From positions 62,001-126,000 of the forward strand of contig NZ_JAAIXY010000017.1 of NCBI RefSeq assembly GCF_010894455.1: a DNA stretch of 64,000 nt, in the 5' to 3' direction. Positions 35,387-44,300 of the stretch are shown here, piece after piece. This DNA comes from Myxococcus eversor. Lineage in GTDB: Bacteria > Myxococcota > Myxococcia > Myxococcales > Myxococcaceae. The notes under the pieces are model-generated. The model worked only from the letters and a program-made list of their open reading frames with translations. It did not search any database and was not told where the DNA came from. How positions within the stretch are numbered: the stretch's first letter is position 1; the number at the start of each line of letters is the position of its first letter. The position numbers and the translations under genes were made by a program.

Positions 35387-37693
35387 GTGAGTGAGCACCC
35401 CGTCGATTTGACGGCCGAGACCTTCGAGCAGACGACTGGCAAGCCGGGTCTGGTCCTGGTGGACTTCTGGGCGGAGTGGTGCGGCCCCTGCCGCGCCTTC
35501 GCCCCCACCTACGCGGCCACCTCGGCGAAGCATCCGGACGTCGTGTTCGGCAAGGTCGACACCGAAGCGGAGCAGGAGCTGTCGGGCCGGTTCGAGATTC
35601 AGTCGATTCCCACGCTCATGGCGTTCAAGGACGGCGCCGTGGTCCACCGCTCGAGCGGCGCGATGTCGCCGGCGCGGCTGGACATGCTGGTCAAGTCGCT
35701 GAAGACGCTGGACGCCGCCGTGGCCCGTCAGGCCGAGGAGAACAAGAAGCTCACCGAGCAGGGCATCGTCCCTCCGGGCGTCCATCCCAACGCGGAATGG
35801 GATGACGGCGACAGCGAGTGGGTCCACGGAGGCAAGGACGCCAAGGGTCGCAACCACGGGCCCTATCGGTACTGGCGCGCGGACGGCACGCTCTGCAACG
35901 AGTGCACCCTCGAGCACGGCAAGCCGCACGGTCCCTTCAAGCGCTTCCACGAGAGCGGCGAGGTGTCCCAGGACGGCGAGTTCGTGAAGGGGGAGCTGCA
36001 CGGCCCTCGCACGTGGTTCGCCTCGGACAAGTTCACCACCGAGCGCATGCATGAGAACGGCGTCTCGGAGAAGGTTCGCAAGACGGTCATGACGTATGAC
36101 CACGGCCGCGTCGTCGGAGTGAAGCACTTCGACGGCGAGGACCGCCGCGTGGTGCCGTCGACGGGAGAGTTGTACCCGGACCGTCCCGCTGGGGTTCCGG
36201 TGGAGGCCGAGCTGCGCGAGGACCTGAATCAGTGGTCCCACGTGCACCTGAACGCCGCGGGCGAGCGCCACGGGCTGGCGCGGTTCTGGACGCCTGACGG
36301 TGAGCTGCTCTGGGAGGGTGAGTTCGTCGATGGCAATCGCCATGGCGTCTACCGCTCGCTGGCGAAGGACGAGTACCTGGACCCCCGGGTGATGTTCGAC
36401 GAGGGGCGGTTCGAGGGCGACGACGCCTGTGGCACCTGGACGCTGTTCGACAAGGACCGTCAGGTGGTGCTGACGCGCGACCTGGGCGTCGCCCAGGGCG
36501 AAGAGGAGATGAAGGCGTCGCCGGTCTTCTCGAATCTGCCCCGGTCGGCCGAGGCGTGGCACGAGTACGCGGGCACGTGCATCGCGGCGCGCAAGTACCG
36601 CGAGGCCCTCCTGGCGCTGGCCCGCGCGGCCTCGAGCGACCAGCAGGTGGGGCCGCTGAAGGAGTGGGTGGCGCGCGTGGCGCTGCCGCGCACGCCGGAG
36701 AACGCTCAGGCGACGGCGGGTCAGGTGCTGGAGAAGGCCGCGGACTCGTGGGCGCCCATGTCGGAGACGCTGATCCACGGTGGCGACGTGGGCATGTTGC
36801 TGCGTGGGTACGCGGTGCTGTTGGACCAGACCGACCGGCCTCGGGCGGCGCTGGACTTCGTCAACGCGGCGCTGTTGTTCGACCCGACGCAGACGGCGTT
36901 CCTGTTCACGCGCGGCCTCATCCTGTTGAACATGGGGATGGACGAGCATGCGCTGCTGGACGCCGACGGGCTGGCGAAGGCGGAGCCTCGCACGGCGGAC
37001 TTCCTGCGGGCCTATGCGCGCTGCCTCTTCCCCCGGTTCGATTTCTGGCCGGCGAACGAGACGCCGCACTCGACGTACAACGACCTGCCGGAGAAGCCCG
37101 CGCAGCAGCTCAAGGCCATCCAGCGCGTCGTCCAGAAGTATGCGACGCGACTGCAGCAGGTCCGCACGGAGCTGCTCAAGCGGTTCAAGCCGGGCGCGTC
37201 CATGCCCTGGATGCCGCCGGAGGTGTCCGCGCTGCTGCCGGATGGGCCCGTGGAGCTGGCGGAGGATGAAGTGGAGATTGGCGAGGACTCGGTCTCCGTG
37301 GACGAGACGCTCGCCGTGGCGACGCTGGGCCTGCCGGACCTGGTGCGCACGGCTCGCGCGGACTGGGCCGCGCTGACGTGGCTGTTGTGGGCGTGCGGTG
37401 AGACGCAGCTCGCGATGCCCCGGAAGTTGTCGCCGCCGAAGGACTTCGGACATGCGGCGGGCATGGCCAGTCAGCGACTGTGGCGCGCGAGGGATCGCCG
37501 CGTGACGGGCGGCCGGGGCGCGCAGGCTTCGGGCGCCGCCAGCTTCAAGTTCGAAGGCATCGACATCGATGAGGTCCACCCCAACCTGGTGGGCATCGTC
37601 GAGCAGCAATATGGCGAGGTGCAGGCGATGTTCTACTGGATGGCTGACAGCGACAATGTGTCTCCCTGGCAGGACAACCTGAGGGGGAGCTGA
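35387..37693 (+). CDS. Thioredoxin-MORN-TPR-like multidomain protein
   Basis: A 768-residue cytoplasmic protein. I take the GTG at 35387 (GAGG upstream) because the thioredoxin fold begins there; an ATG at 35336 is possible. Residues 1-105 are a full thioredoxin with active site WCGPC (31-35) and the cis-Pro segment SIPTL. Residues about 140-370 hold MORN_2-like repeats of the H-G-x-x-x-x-[FYW]...G-x-x-x-x-x-G-x-[FV] type (GPYRYWRADGTL, HGPFKRFHESGEV, HGLARFWTPDGEL). Residues 380-560 are helical TPR-like, and the remainder is helical and acidic with a C-terminal conserved-looking core. The stop is 3 bases before the FHA gene's start, so the two are almost surely coupled. I know of no named family with this order. 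Confidence 0.82.
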   Translation: MSEHPVDLTAETFEQTTGKPGLVLVDFWAEWCGPCRAFAPTYAATSAKHPDVVFGKVDTEAEQELSGRFEIQSIPTLMAFKDGAVVHRSSGAMSPARLDMLVKSLKTLDAAVARQAEENKKLTEQGIVPPGVHPNAEWDDGDSEWVHGGKDAKGRNHGPYRYWRADGTLCNECTLEHGKPHGPFKRFHESGEVSQDGEFVKGELHGPRTWFASDKFTTERMHENGVSEKVRKTVMTYDHGRVVGVKHFDGEDRRVVPSTGELYPDRPAGVPVEAELREDLNQWSHVHLNAAGERHGLARFWTPDGELLWEGEFVDGNRHGVYRSLAKDEYLDPRVMFDEGRFEGDDACGTWTLFDKDRQVVLTRDLGVAQGEEEMKASPVFSNLPRSAEAWHEYAGTCIAARKYREALLALARAASSDQQVGPLKEWVARVALPRTPENAQATAGQVLEKAADSWAPMSETLIHGGDVGMLLRGYAVLLDQTDRPRAALDFVNAALLFDPTQTAFLFTRGLILLNMGMDEHALLDADGLAKAEPRTADFLRAYARCLFPRFDFWPANETPHSTYNDLPEKPAQQLKAIQRVVQKYATRLQQVRTELLKRFKPGASMPWMPPEVSALLPDGPVELAEDEVEIGEDSVSVDETLAVATLGLPDLVRTARADWAALTWLLWACGETQLAMPRKLSPPKDFGHAAGMASQRLWRARDRRVTGGRGAQASGAASFKFEGIDIDEVHPNLVGIVEQQYGEVQAMFYWMADSDNVSPWQDNLRGS

Positions 37694-37696
37694 GTC

Positions 37697-38998
37697 ATGA
37701 ACAGGACTCCTCGAAAGGTCGAAATCGCGGATCCGCTCTGGACCGCGCTGGAGACGATGAGTCGGGAGATGGGCGTGGACCGCGACGTCCTCGTCAGCCA
37801 GGCTGTGTTCTCGCTCGCGCGTCAGTTCGGGTTCATCCAGCCGACGCAGATCAGCCTCACTGATGCGGTGGCTGTCGCCGCGCCCGCGCCAGTGGCTCGG
37901 CCGGCGCCTGTCGTCGCCCCCGTGCCGGCGGTGCCAGTACCGGTCGAGACGAAGCCCGCATCCAGCGAGGGCACGCCTCCGAGCGTCGAGGTCGCCGAAC
38001 GCGTCCGGGAGATTGTCCGCGACGTCGAGCAGAAGGTGGAGCCGGGGAAGGCGCCCGCGGCCGTCCAGATGGCGGATGCGGAGGAGGATGAGTCCAAGAC
38101 CGGGGAGCATGAAGGAGCCCCGGTGGTGGATGAGGCCTCTGCCAGTGACGCGGCGCCCGAGGAGTCGAAGGCCGCTGTCGTCGCGGAGGCGCCGGTCGAT
38201 GTGGAGGCGCTGCGAGCCGCTGTCGCCGAGCGTGTCCGGGACCTCGTGCGTGACGCGGACCAATGGGTCGAACCCGTGGACGCGAAGCCGGAGGCCGACT
38301 CGGACGAGGAGGATTCGGACGAGGACGCGGGTGATGAGGACGAGGACTCGGATTCCGACGACTCGGATGACGCGGACTCCGACGACGAGAACTCGGACGA
38401 CGCGGAGGATTCGGACGGAGACTCCGACGACGCGGATGAGGAGGATTCGGGCGGGGACTCCGCCGACTCGGATGAGAAGGACGCGGAGGATTCGGGCGCG
38501 GACTCCGAGGATGAGTCGTCGGCCGACTCCGATGACGATGCGTCGGGCGACGACGAGGAGGACGAGGATACCGGCGAGGTCGCCGCGGTGGCCCCTGCTC
38601 CTCCTGCGTTGGCGGACGAGGATTCCTCCGAGCTGGTGACCCAGGCGAAGGACGAGCGGAAGTCCGGTTCCGGCGTCAGGCCGGACAAGACCATCATCGT
38701 CCAGGCGCCGCCCGAGCTGAAGGTGACCGTCAAGCTCGACGAGGGAGAGCCCGTGCTCGTCGCGCGCGAGCGGTTCATCATCGGCCGTGGGCCGAGCGCG
38801 GACTTGATGGTCAAGTCCGCCAGGGTGTCCAGAGAGCACGCGGCGATTCTGCGTGACGGTGACGACGTCTTCATCGAGGACCTCAAGTCCTCGAACGGCA
38901 CGTGGTTTGACAACACCCGCATCAGCCGTCGGCAGGTGGCGGATGGTGAGGAGTATCTGTTGGGTGGCATCCGCATCACCTTCTCGCTGACCACCTGA
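37697..38998 (+). CDS. FHA protein with long Asp/Ser/Glu-rich acidic tract
   Basis: A 433-residue protein. Residues 1-50 (starting MNRTPRKVEIADPLWTALE) look like a small helical DNA-binding or dimerisation unit of ribbon-helix-helix character, tentative. Residues 55-190 are Pro/Ala/Val-rich with two copies of a VAERVRxxVRD helix. Residues about 200-293 are almost purely Asp, Glu and Ser in short imperfect repeats. Residues about 345-433 are a canonical FHA domain: IIGRGPSADLMV, S-R-E-H, SSNGTWFDN, which binds phosphothreonine. It is 3 bases downstream of the thioredoxin fusion. A kinase that feeds it may be the Pkn protein at 4951 or another outside the window. Confidence 0.88.
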   Translation: MNRTPRKVEIADPLWTALETMSREMGVDRDVLVSQAVFSLARQFGFIQPTQISLTDAVAVAAPAPVARPAPVVAPVPAVPVPVETKPASSEGTPPSVEVAERVREIVRDVEQKVEPGKAPAAVQMADAEEDESKTGEHEGAPVVDEASASDAAPEESKAAVVAEAPVDVEALRAAVAERVRDLVRDADQWVEPVDAKPEADSDEEDSDEDAGDEDEDSDSDDSDDADSDDENSDDAEDSDGDSDDADEEDSGGDSADSDEKDAEDSGADSEDESSADSDDDASGDDEEDEDTGEVAAVAPAPPALADEDSSELVTQAKDERKSGSGVRPDKTIIVQAPPELKVTVKLDEGEPVLVARERFIIGRGPSADLMVKSARVSREHAAILRDGDDVFIEDLKSSNGTWFDNTRISRRQVADGEEYLLGGIRITFSLTT

Positions 38999-39015
38999 GC
39001 GGCGAGCAGGGCCCT

Positions 39016-39049
39016 CCGCCTCCACGGTCCTTCGGGACGGTGGAGGCGG
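39016..39049 (+). terminator. Hairpin with UUCG loop after the FHA gene
   Basis: CCGCCTCCACGGTCC (39016-39030) pairs with GGACGGTGGAGGCGG (39035-39049), one mismatch, closed by TTCG, 17 bases after the FHA stop. There is no T-tract. It overlaps a possible GTG start of the next gene, which argues for a later start there. Confidence 0.55.
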
Positions 39050-39135
39050 TCGTGGGCTTCAGCGAGGCAGTGACATCAGGCGTCATCGCCGTGGCGCGGA
39101 ATGGACCGCGCCTCCTGGAGTTCGAGCGACATCGC

Positions 39136-39954
39136 ATGGACCTCATTCCCGCCGCGGAGTTTTCGTTCCTGGCCTTGTCCTCGTTGTTCGCCCGTTCGTT
39201 CGAGGGCTACTTCGTCCCGATACCCGACGCACCGCTGGCGTTCGATGCGCGGGTGCGGAGTGAGCACATCTCGCTCATGGAGAGTCGGGTCGCCCGAGTG
39301 GATGGCGAACTCGCGGGGCTGGTGTTGATGGCGAGGCGAGGGCAGGTCAGTCGCGTCGCGGGCATGGGCATCATTCCCAGCCGACGCGGGCGGGGCCTGG
39401 GCGGGGCGATGTTGAGGCCGTTGATGGAGGCGGCGCGGGCGCGAGGGGATTCGCGGATGGTGCTGGAGGTCATCGAGCAGAATGCGCCCGCGGTGAAGCT
39501 CTACGAGAAGCTGGGCTTCCGTCGCGTGAGGAGGCTCGTCGGGTTCGTGGGGCGGCCGACACCTGAGGCGGGGGCACTGGAAGAGGTGGCCTTGGGTGAG
39601 TGCGCCAGGCTGCTGCCGGACGGGTTGCCGTGGCAGCTCGAGGCGGCGACGGTGCAGGGGTTGTCGTCTCCGGTGAAGGCGTTCAGGTTGGGGCCGGCCT
39701 GCGCGGTGGTGGCGGATGTGTCCGCGCCGGCGCTGGGACTGAGGTCGCTCGTGGTGGAGCCCGAGTCACGAGGTCAGGGGGCGGGACGGAGGTTGCTGCG
39801 CGCCCTGGCCGCCGCGCACCCAGGGAAAACGGTGTCGGTGGGGGCCATCGTTCCGGAGGGACTGTGCGAGCGTTTCTTCCTCGGGGCGGGCTTCACGCAT
39901 CCCGCGCTGTCGCAGTTGGAGCTGGTGCTCGACTTCTCCACAGACGCGAGGTGA
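39136..39954 (+). CDS. Double GNAT-domain acetyltransferase
   Basis: A 272-residue protein with two GNAT folds in tandem. The first (about 1-145) starts with MDLIPAAEF as strand 1 and has the acetyl-CoA loop GIIPSRRGRGLGGAML followed by the NAPAVKLYEKLGF motif. The second (about 155-272) has VEPESRGQGAGRRLL and ends with CERFFLGAGF. I start at ATG 39136 because it begins the first strand and because earlier GTG starts (39040, 39070) fall in or near a terminator hairpin; a GTG start upstream cannot be excluded. It converges with the Imm49 gene at 39962. The substrate is unknown. Confidence 0.84.
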   Translation: MDLIPAAEFSFLALSSLFARSFEGYFVPIPDAPLAFDARVRSEHISLMESRVARVDGELAGLVLMARRGQVSRVAGMGIIPSRRGRGLGGAMLRPLMEAARARGDSRMVLEVIEQNAPAVKLYEKLGFRRVRRLVGFVGRPTPEAGALEEVALGECARLLPDGLPWQLEAATVQGLSSPVKAFRLGPACAVVADVSAPALGLRSLVVEPESRGQGAGRRLLRALAAAHPGKTVSVGAIVPEGLCERFFLGAGFTHPALSQLELVLDFSTDAR

Positions 39955-39961
39955 GTGCGCC

Positions 39962-40744
39962 TCAGAGTTCGCGCCAGGCGTGCTCTGGGAGCGGCTTGAA
40001 GCTCGACAGGAGCGCGAGTCGCGGGATGAGGACGTCGTGCTCCCGGCCTGGCAATCCCCGCGATTCCGCGAGCCGAAGGAGCGCGAGTCCGTTGATGTAG
40101 ACCTTGCCCTCCGTGGCGTACAACTCGCGGTCGAAGTTGAGTTGCTTCCGGTACTCGCGCATGAGGGTCTGGCGTGCATCGAGCATCTGCGTGAACGCGG
40201 CCTGAAATCGGGAGGACTCGTTCTCCATCAGCGATGCGCACACCTGGAAGAAGGGCGAAGGGCTGTCTGCTTCGAGCTGCCGCCAGCGCGTCAGAATCGG
40301 GCGGAGTCCTGCTTCTTCGGATGTGGGGTGGACCATCCTGTGAAGGCAGTGAAAAAAGATGAAGTCCTCTTCGTCCTCCCAGCCAGGGGTAGGGGTGTTT
40401 GGGGACAGCGCGGCGATGCGCCGGGCTGTTGGCAGGTCGCCCGCCGCGAGCGAGGCGAGGAATCCCACATCGTTGCTGGCGGCCATGGCCCTGGGGCTGA
40501 CCTGCAATCCGGTGGTCGCGCGCTCCAGGAGATGCAGTCGGGCCTGCCCTGCCTTGCACAACAGCTCCCCGAATCGATTCGAATCGGCCTCGCGTAACAA
40601 CGCGCAGAGGGCGAGGACGCGATAGGCCACGGAGATGGACGCCAACGTGGCTCCGGTTTCCTTGCCCTGTGTTGTCGTGGCGAGGGCACGTCGGAGCTGA
40701 AACAGGGCGTTGGTCTGCGCCAGCTCGAGCGGGTCGTGCCTCAT
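39962..40744 (-). CDS. Imm49-family immunity protein
   Basis: A 260-residue helical protein whose sequence follows the Imm49 pattern: QARLHLLERA, then FLASLAAGDLPTARRIAALSP, then a Trp/Glu-Asp-rich EDEEDFIFF segment, a middle helix ending in SLMENESSRFQAAF and a C-terminal EGKVYINGLALLRLAESRGL. Imm49 proteins are found next to polymorphic toxins, often with nuclease tips, and are thought to neutralise them in the producing cell. The ATG overlaps the stop of the Imm11 gene (ATGA at 40741-40744), so the two are translationally coupled. It is the last gene of the toxin operon. Which toxin it blocks cannot be told from sequence. Confidence 0.8.
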   Translation of the reverse strand: MRHDPLELAQTNALFQLRRALATTTQGKETGATLASISVAYRVLALCALLREADSNRFGELLCKAGQARLHLLERATTGLQVSPRAMAASNDVGFLASLAAGDLPTARRIAALSPNTPTPGWEDEEDFIFFHCLHRMVHPTSEEAGLRPILTRWRQLEADSPSPFFQVCASLMENESSRFQAAFTQMLDARQTLMREYRKQLNFDRELYATEGKVYINGLALLRLAESRGLPGREHDVLIPRLALLSSFKPLPEHAWREL

Positions 40745-41331
40745 TGGATGTCGACCTTGACGCCCATGCCGTGGAACACGGCGCCCGTCATCCCGGCGCG
40801 CTCGAAATGCTCTCGCAAGTCCTCGCGCATGAGGATGAGCTTGGGCATGGCCCCGAGTCGGAAGAGGTTGGTGGAAGGGTCCACCGCATCATCCCGAAGA
40901 TAGAGGCGCCGGATGCGCCCGAACTCGCGTTCTCCCTCGAGGCTGGTCCTCCGGGCGCCGAAGCTCCGGTCGATATCCGCCCAATCCCGAGCCCCCAGGA
41001 CGTTGACGATATGGAGGTCGTCGGCCACGACGCGGCCCTTGGTGTTGAGCAGGGAGAAGGGGAGGTACTCGATGTCCGCGGTGGCGTGCTGGGAGAGCAA
41101 CTCCTTCATCCGCTTCGACACCATGAAGTAGCCCAGGGCGTTGGGCACCACATCGGCGATGAGATTCCCTTTCACCTCGGGGGCCATCTGGAATCGCAAG
41201 CCGGCCGGATACTCCGAACCCATGGCGATGCCTCTGCGTGGTCGATGAAACTGGAGCAGTGCTTTGGGATACTTCCAGATCTGGCAGAAGGCCTCATTCG
41301 TACTTTCGTCTTGGAGGATGAACCACTTCAT
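40741..41331 (-). CDS. Imm11-family (DUF1629) immunity protein
   Basis: A 196-residue protein from ATG 41331, 23 bases after the toxin stop. It has the features of Imm11: an aromatic start (MKWFILQDES), a FMVSKRMKELL helix (the usual 'sek...l' segment), IEYLPFSL, a short strand pair, DWADIDRSF, a late FRLGAMPKLILMREDLREH and GAVFHGM at the end. Imm11 is one of the commonest immunity families beside myxobacterial and proteobacterial AHH/HNH-type toxins. The gene's GC is lower than its surroundings, like the toxin tip just upstream. It overlaps the Imm49 gene. Confidence 0.82.
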   Translation of the reverse strand: MKWFILQDESTNEAFCQIWKYPKALLQFHRPRRGIAMGSEYPAGLRFQMAPEVKGNLIADVVPNALGYFMVSKRMKELLSQHATADIEYLPFSLLNTKGRVVADDLHIVNVLGARDWADIDRSFGARRTSLEGEREFGRIRRLYLRDDAVDPSTNLFRLGAMPKLILMREDLREHFERAGMTGAVFHGMGVKVDIQ

Positions 41332-41354
41332 GTCGGTCTCGCTCGTGGAAGATG

Positions 41355-44300
41355 TCACCGTTTGAAAGCAGCAGGCAGATCGTTGATGTGCGCTCCGAGA
41401 TGTGTCCGGCCATATCTGACAATGAGCCAGTATTCCTTTTGTTGCCATTTCTCGAGTTCGGCCTTCGTCTCGGTGGCTATTTTCGCCTTGGTGGCTCGAC
41501 AGCCCTGGCTCTTGATGGCGGCAAACAGGTCCTTGAAGTCATTGAGCTTGGCTGTGCACCGCTTGGCGTACTGGGTATCCTTCCCGTGGCGGCCTTGATG
41601 CACCGGCAACCCAAGCACTTCGGCGATGGCTTTGATGCAGGGCAGGATGATGATGTTCTTTCTGGAGTTCAGATTGTATTTGATCTCGTCCTGGAGAATG
41701 ACGAGCTCATCGTGGTCCAGGCATTCGAAGACGGTCTCGGCGGGAAGGATGTGGTGGTACTCGTTGAAGAACGGACGGATGGCCTGTTTGTAGTTCTGAC
41801 CCTCGAAGTCCCATGCGCCCTTTTTGTCCGTGGGGTTCACGGGCTGGTGCTCATCCCGCTTTCCGCTCTTGGGCATTCGCCCCTCCGCCACCTGGAGTTC
41901 GAATGTGAGCCCCTTCAAGCGCTCCGCGGCGGTTCGGAAGGTCCCAGGCCCCACCTTCCAGGCGCCCTTCCTGGGGTCGCTGGTATCCAGTTCGTAGAGG
42001 TTTCTCTTGACGCTGAGTCCCTTGGTTTCGTCATAGCCATTGGCCTTGAAGGCGCAGGCCGGGTATTGCTTGCTGGGTTTGTGGTCATTCTTGTGCTTGT
42101 AGAGACAGCCCGTGGAAGAGTCCTTGAATGTGGCTGCGGGGTACCACTCGCGGGAGTGATTCAGGACCTTGTTGGCACGGAGTTGTACGAGCGCGTGTCC
42201 CCAATCGTTGGCGCGGTAGGCATCGCCATTGAGCGTCGCGATGACGAGCCGAGGAGCTTCACCATGGTCCGGCAATGGCTCCAGCGTATCGCGGATGCAC
42301 TTCGCCAGACTCCGTCCCAGGCTGGGAGTTCGTGACAGGCGGTGAAAGGGTTCGGCATGCCCTTGGAGAGAGTCGAGGATGGCCAGAATCCTGGCTCCGC
42401 GACGAAGAGCGACCTCTGCTCGTTCCAGGAGGATGAAGCCCGCGGCTTCTCCTGGAAGGAAGCCCACCGGATTGTCCGGTCCCTTCAGCAGCCCGAGCGC
42501 ATCGAGCGCCTCTGCGTGCCGTGCTTCCACCAGACTGTCGACCCCTCCGACGATGCAGCTGTCCACCGCTCCCGACTCGAGCTGGCGTGCGGCAAGCTGG
42601 AGCCCTTGTACGAATCCAGCCTCCCCGAAGAAGAGCGCCTGTTCCCGAAGAGGAGCCGGAAGAGGAGTGGTCGCGAAGATTCTCTGAAGCAGACCGTGCT
42701 GGAGTTGTTCTCGGCGTGAGGTGTGTCGTGAGGGAAGCTCTTCCCGTTCCTCGAACCGCTGCCAGTAGAAGTCACTGGGCGCCGCGAGAAACAGCGCGCA
42801 GCGAGACTTCGCGTGAAGTCCCGTGTGCGGAAGAAGATCGAGCAAGGCTTGCGAGGCCAGTGCGGTCAGGCGCGCGAGGCCGGAGAACCCCTCGGTGACC
42901 CAGGGGATGGCATGCCCTCTGGCGGGCTCGAGTTCATGGTGCTCCGAGTCCCAGAGCTGGACGTCCTCCAGGGCGCTGATGCGGACGACGCCCGCCCGAC
43001 TGGCCGCGCAACTGGCCACGACGCCATCCCCAATCGGCGACACCATTCCCAGCGCGGTGATACCGAGCTTTCCGGTGAGCCGTCGAGTCGGCGTGTGGGC
43101 CTCCGGGACGCGTCGCGGCGTGGGCATCTCGAGCGCGGGGCGTGCGGTGTCGCTGAGCTCCTTGATCGGGCGATTCAGGTTCAGCCTTTTGTCGAGTGCT
43201 TGCGCATCCCGAAGCGCCGAGCGCTGTCTGTCGGAGAAGGCCCGAGAGGGGACCTGAATCCGGCCTCGGCTTCGCAAGTGAATTTCCTGGGCGAGGACAT
43301 GACATCTCCGCATGGGCACCAAGGGATAGGACTCGAAGATCCCGGCGGGAGTCAGCGGTAACCCCAGGAGGTAGCGAGTGTTCTTCTGGAATCGCGAGCG
43401 GTGGGTCTCCCACCAATGACGAACAGCCTCGGGGACTGCGAAAGGAAGCTCGTCTTCAGGACTGCTCACCTCGACTTCGCTGTCGTCGAGTTCCCGCCCG
43501 GGAGTTGGGGACAGGAAATGCTGCTCGAGCCGGAGTCCGGTGATGGCGCAGAAGGACTCCGCCGCCCGACTCCCGAGTGTCTCGTGCGGGAGCAGCTCCA
43601 GGCATTTCTCGGCCGCTTCCATGCGACCGCTGAAACCCAGCGCCCACAAGCACGACGGTCCAATGTCCGGGGACGTGGCGCGCTCCAGCAGGAAGCGCAG
43701 GTCCGAATCGTCACCTCCGAGTCCCATCAGGAGTCGCGGCAACGCACCTTGCCCCTGGGTAGAGGCGGCGAGCCTCCGACAGTGTGCCCAGGCAGCGTCG
43801 ACGCCAAGTATGAGCGCGGTGACAAGAGCGTTGTCCCGCAGGAGTCCATTGTCCCCAGCCAGGGCCTCATTCACGGCCCTGGATTCAATGGGCCCCTTCG
43901 TGAAGCGCGCGGCTTTCAGGGCGGCGCAACGCACCTCGGGCGAGGAATGGACCAGGAGTGACTTCAACAGCGGCCCAGGCTCGGCTTGCCAGGCTACGAG
44001 GACCTCCATCGCGGCGGCCTGGAGTCGCGGTTCGCGCGACTCGAGCAAGGCGTGAAGGCGAGGAACGCAGATTGGAAGGGGACGCAGCTCGAGCGCCCGT
44101 TGGAAGCACGCCCGCTCTTCATTCTCCGCGTGTTCGAAGTGCTCCAGGACGCAGTGCCTGTCGCTCTCGGCGCCCGTGGCCAACAGCACCAGGGCGGAGG
44201 CGGTGCGCGTCTCCGCGTCCTCTTGTTCGAGTGCGGGGTGGAGCAGCCTTCTTGCGACTTCGGGTCCACCCAGCACGAGGGCGTCGAGGTGCGCGAGCAG

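Noticed and set aside
38299..38578. Sequencing artefact or non-coding low-complexity DNA in the acidic tract
   Set aside because: The frame stays open through the tract into a perfect FHA domain, and the repeats vary codon by codon as real coding sequence does.
35153..39025. Minus-strand open frame of 1290 codons opposite the thioredoxin/FHA pair
   Set aside because: Repetitive Val/Arg/His translation mirrors the acidic repeat on the other strand; the plus-strand proteins have clear domains.
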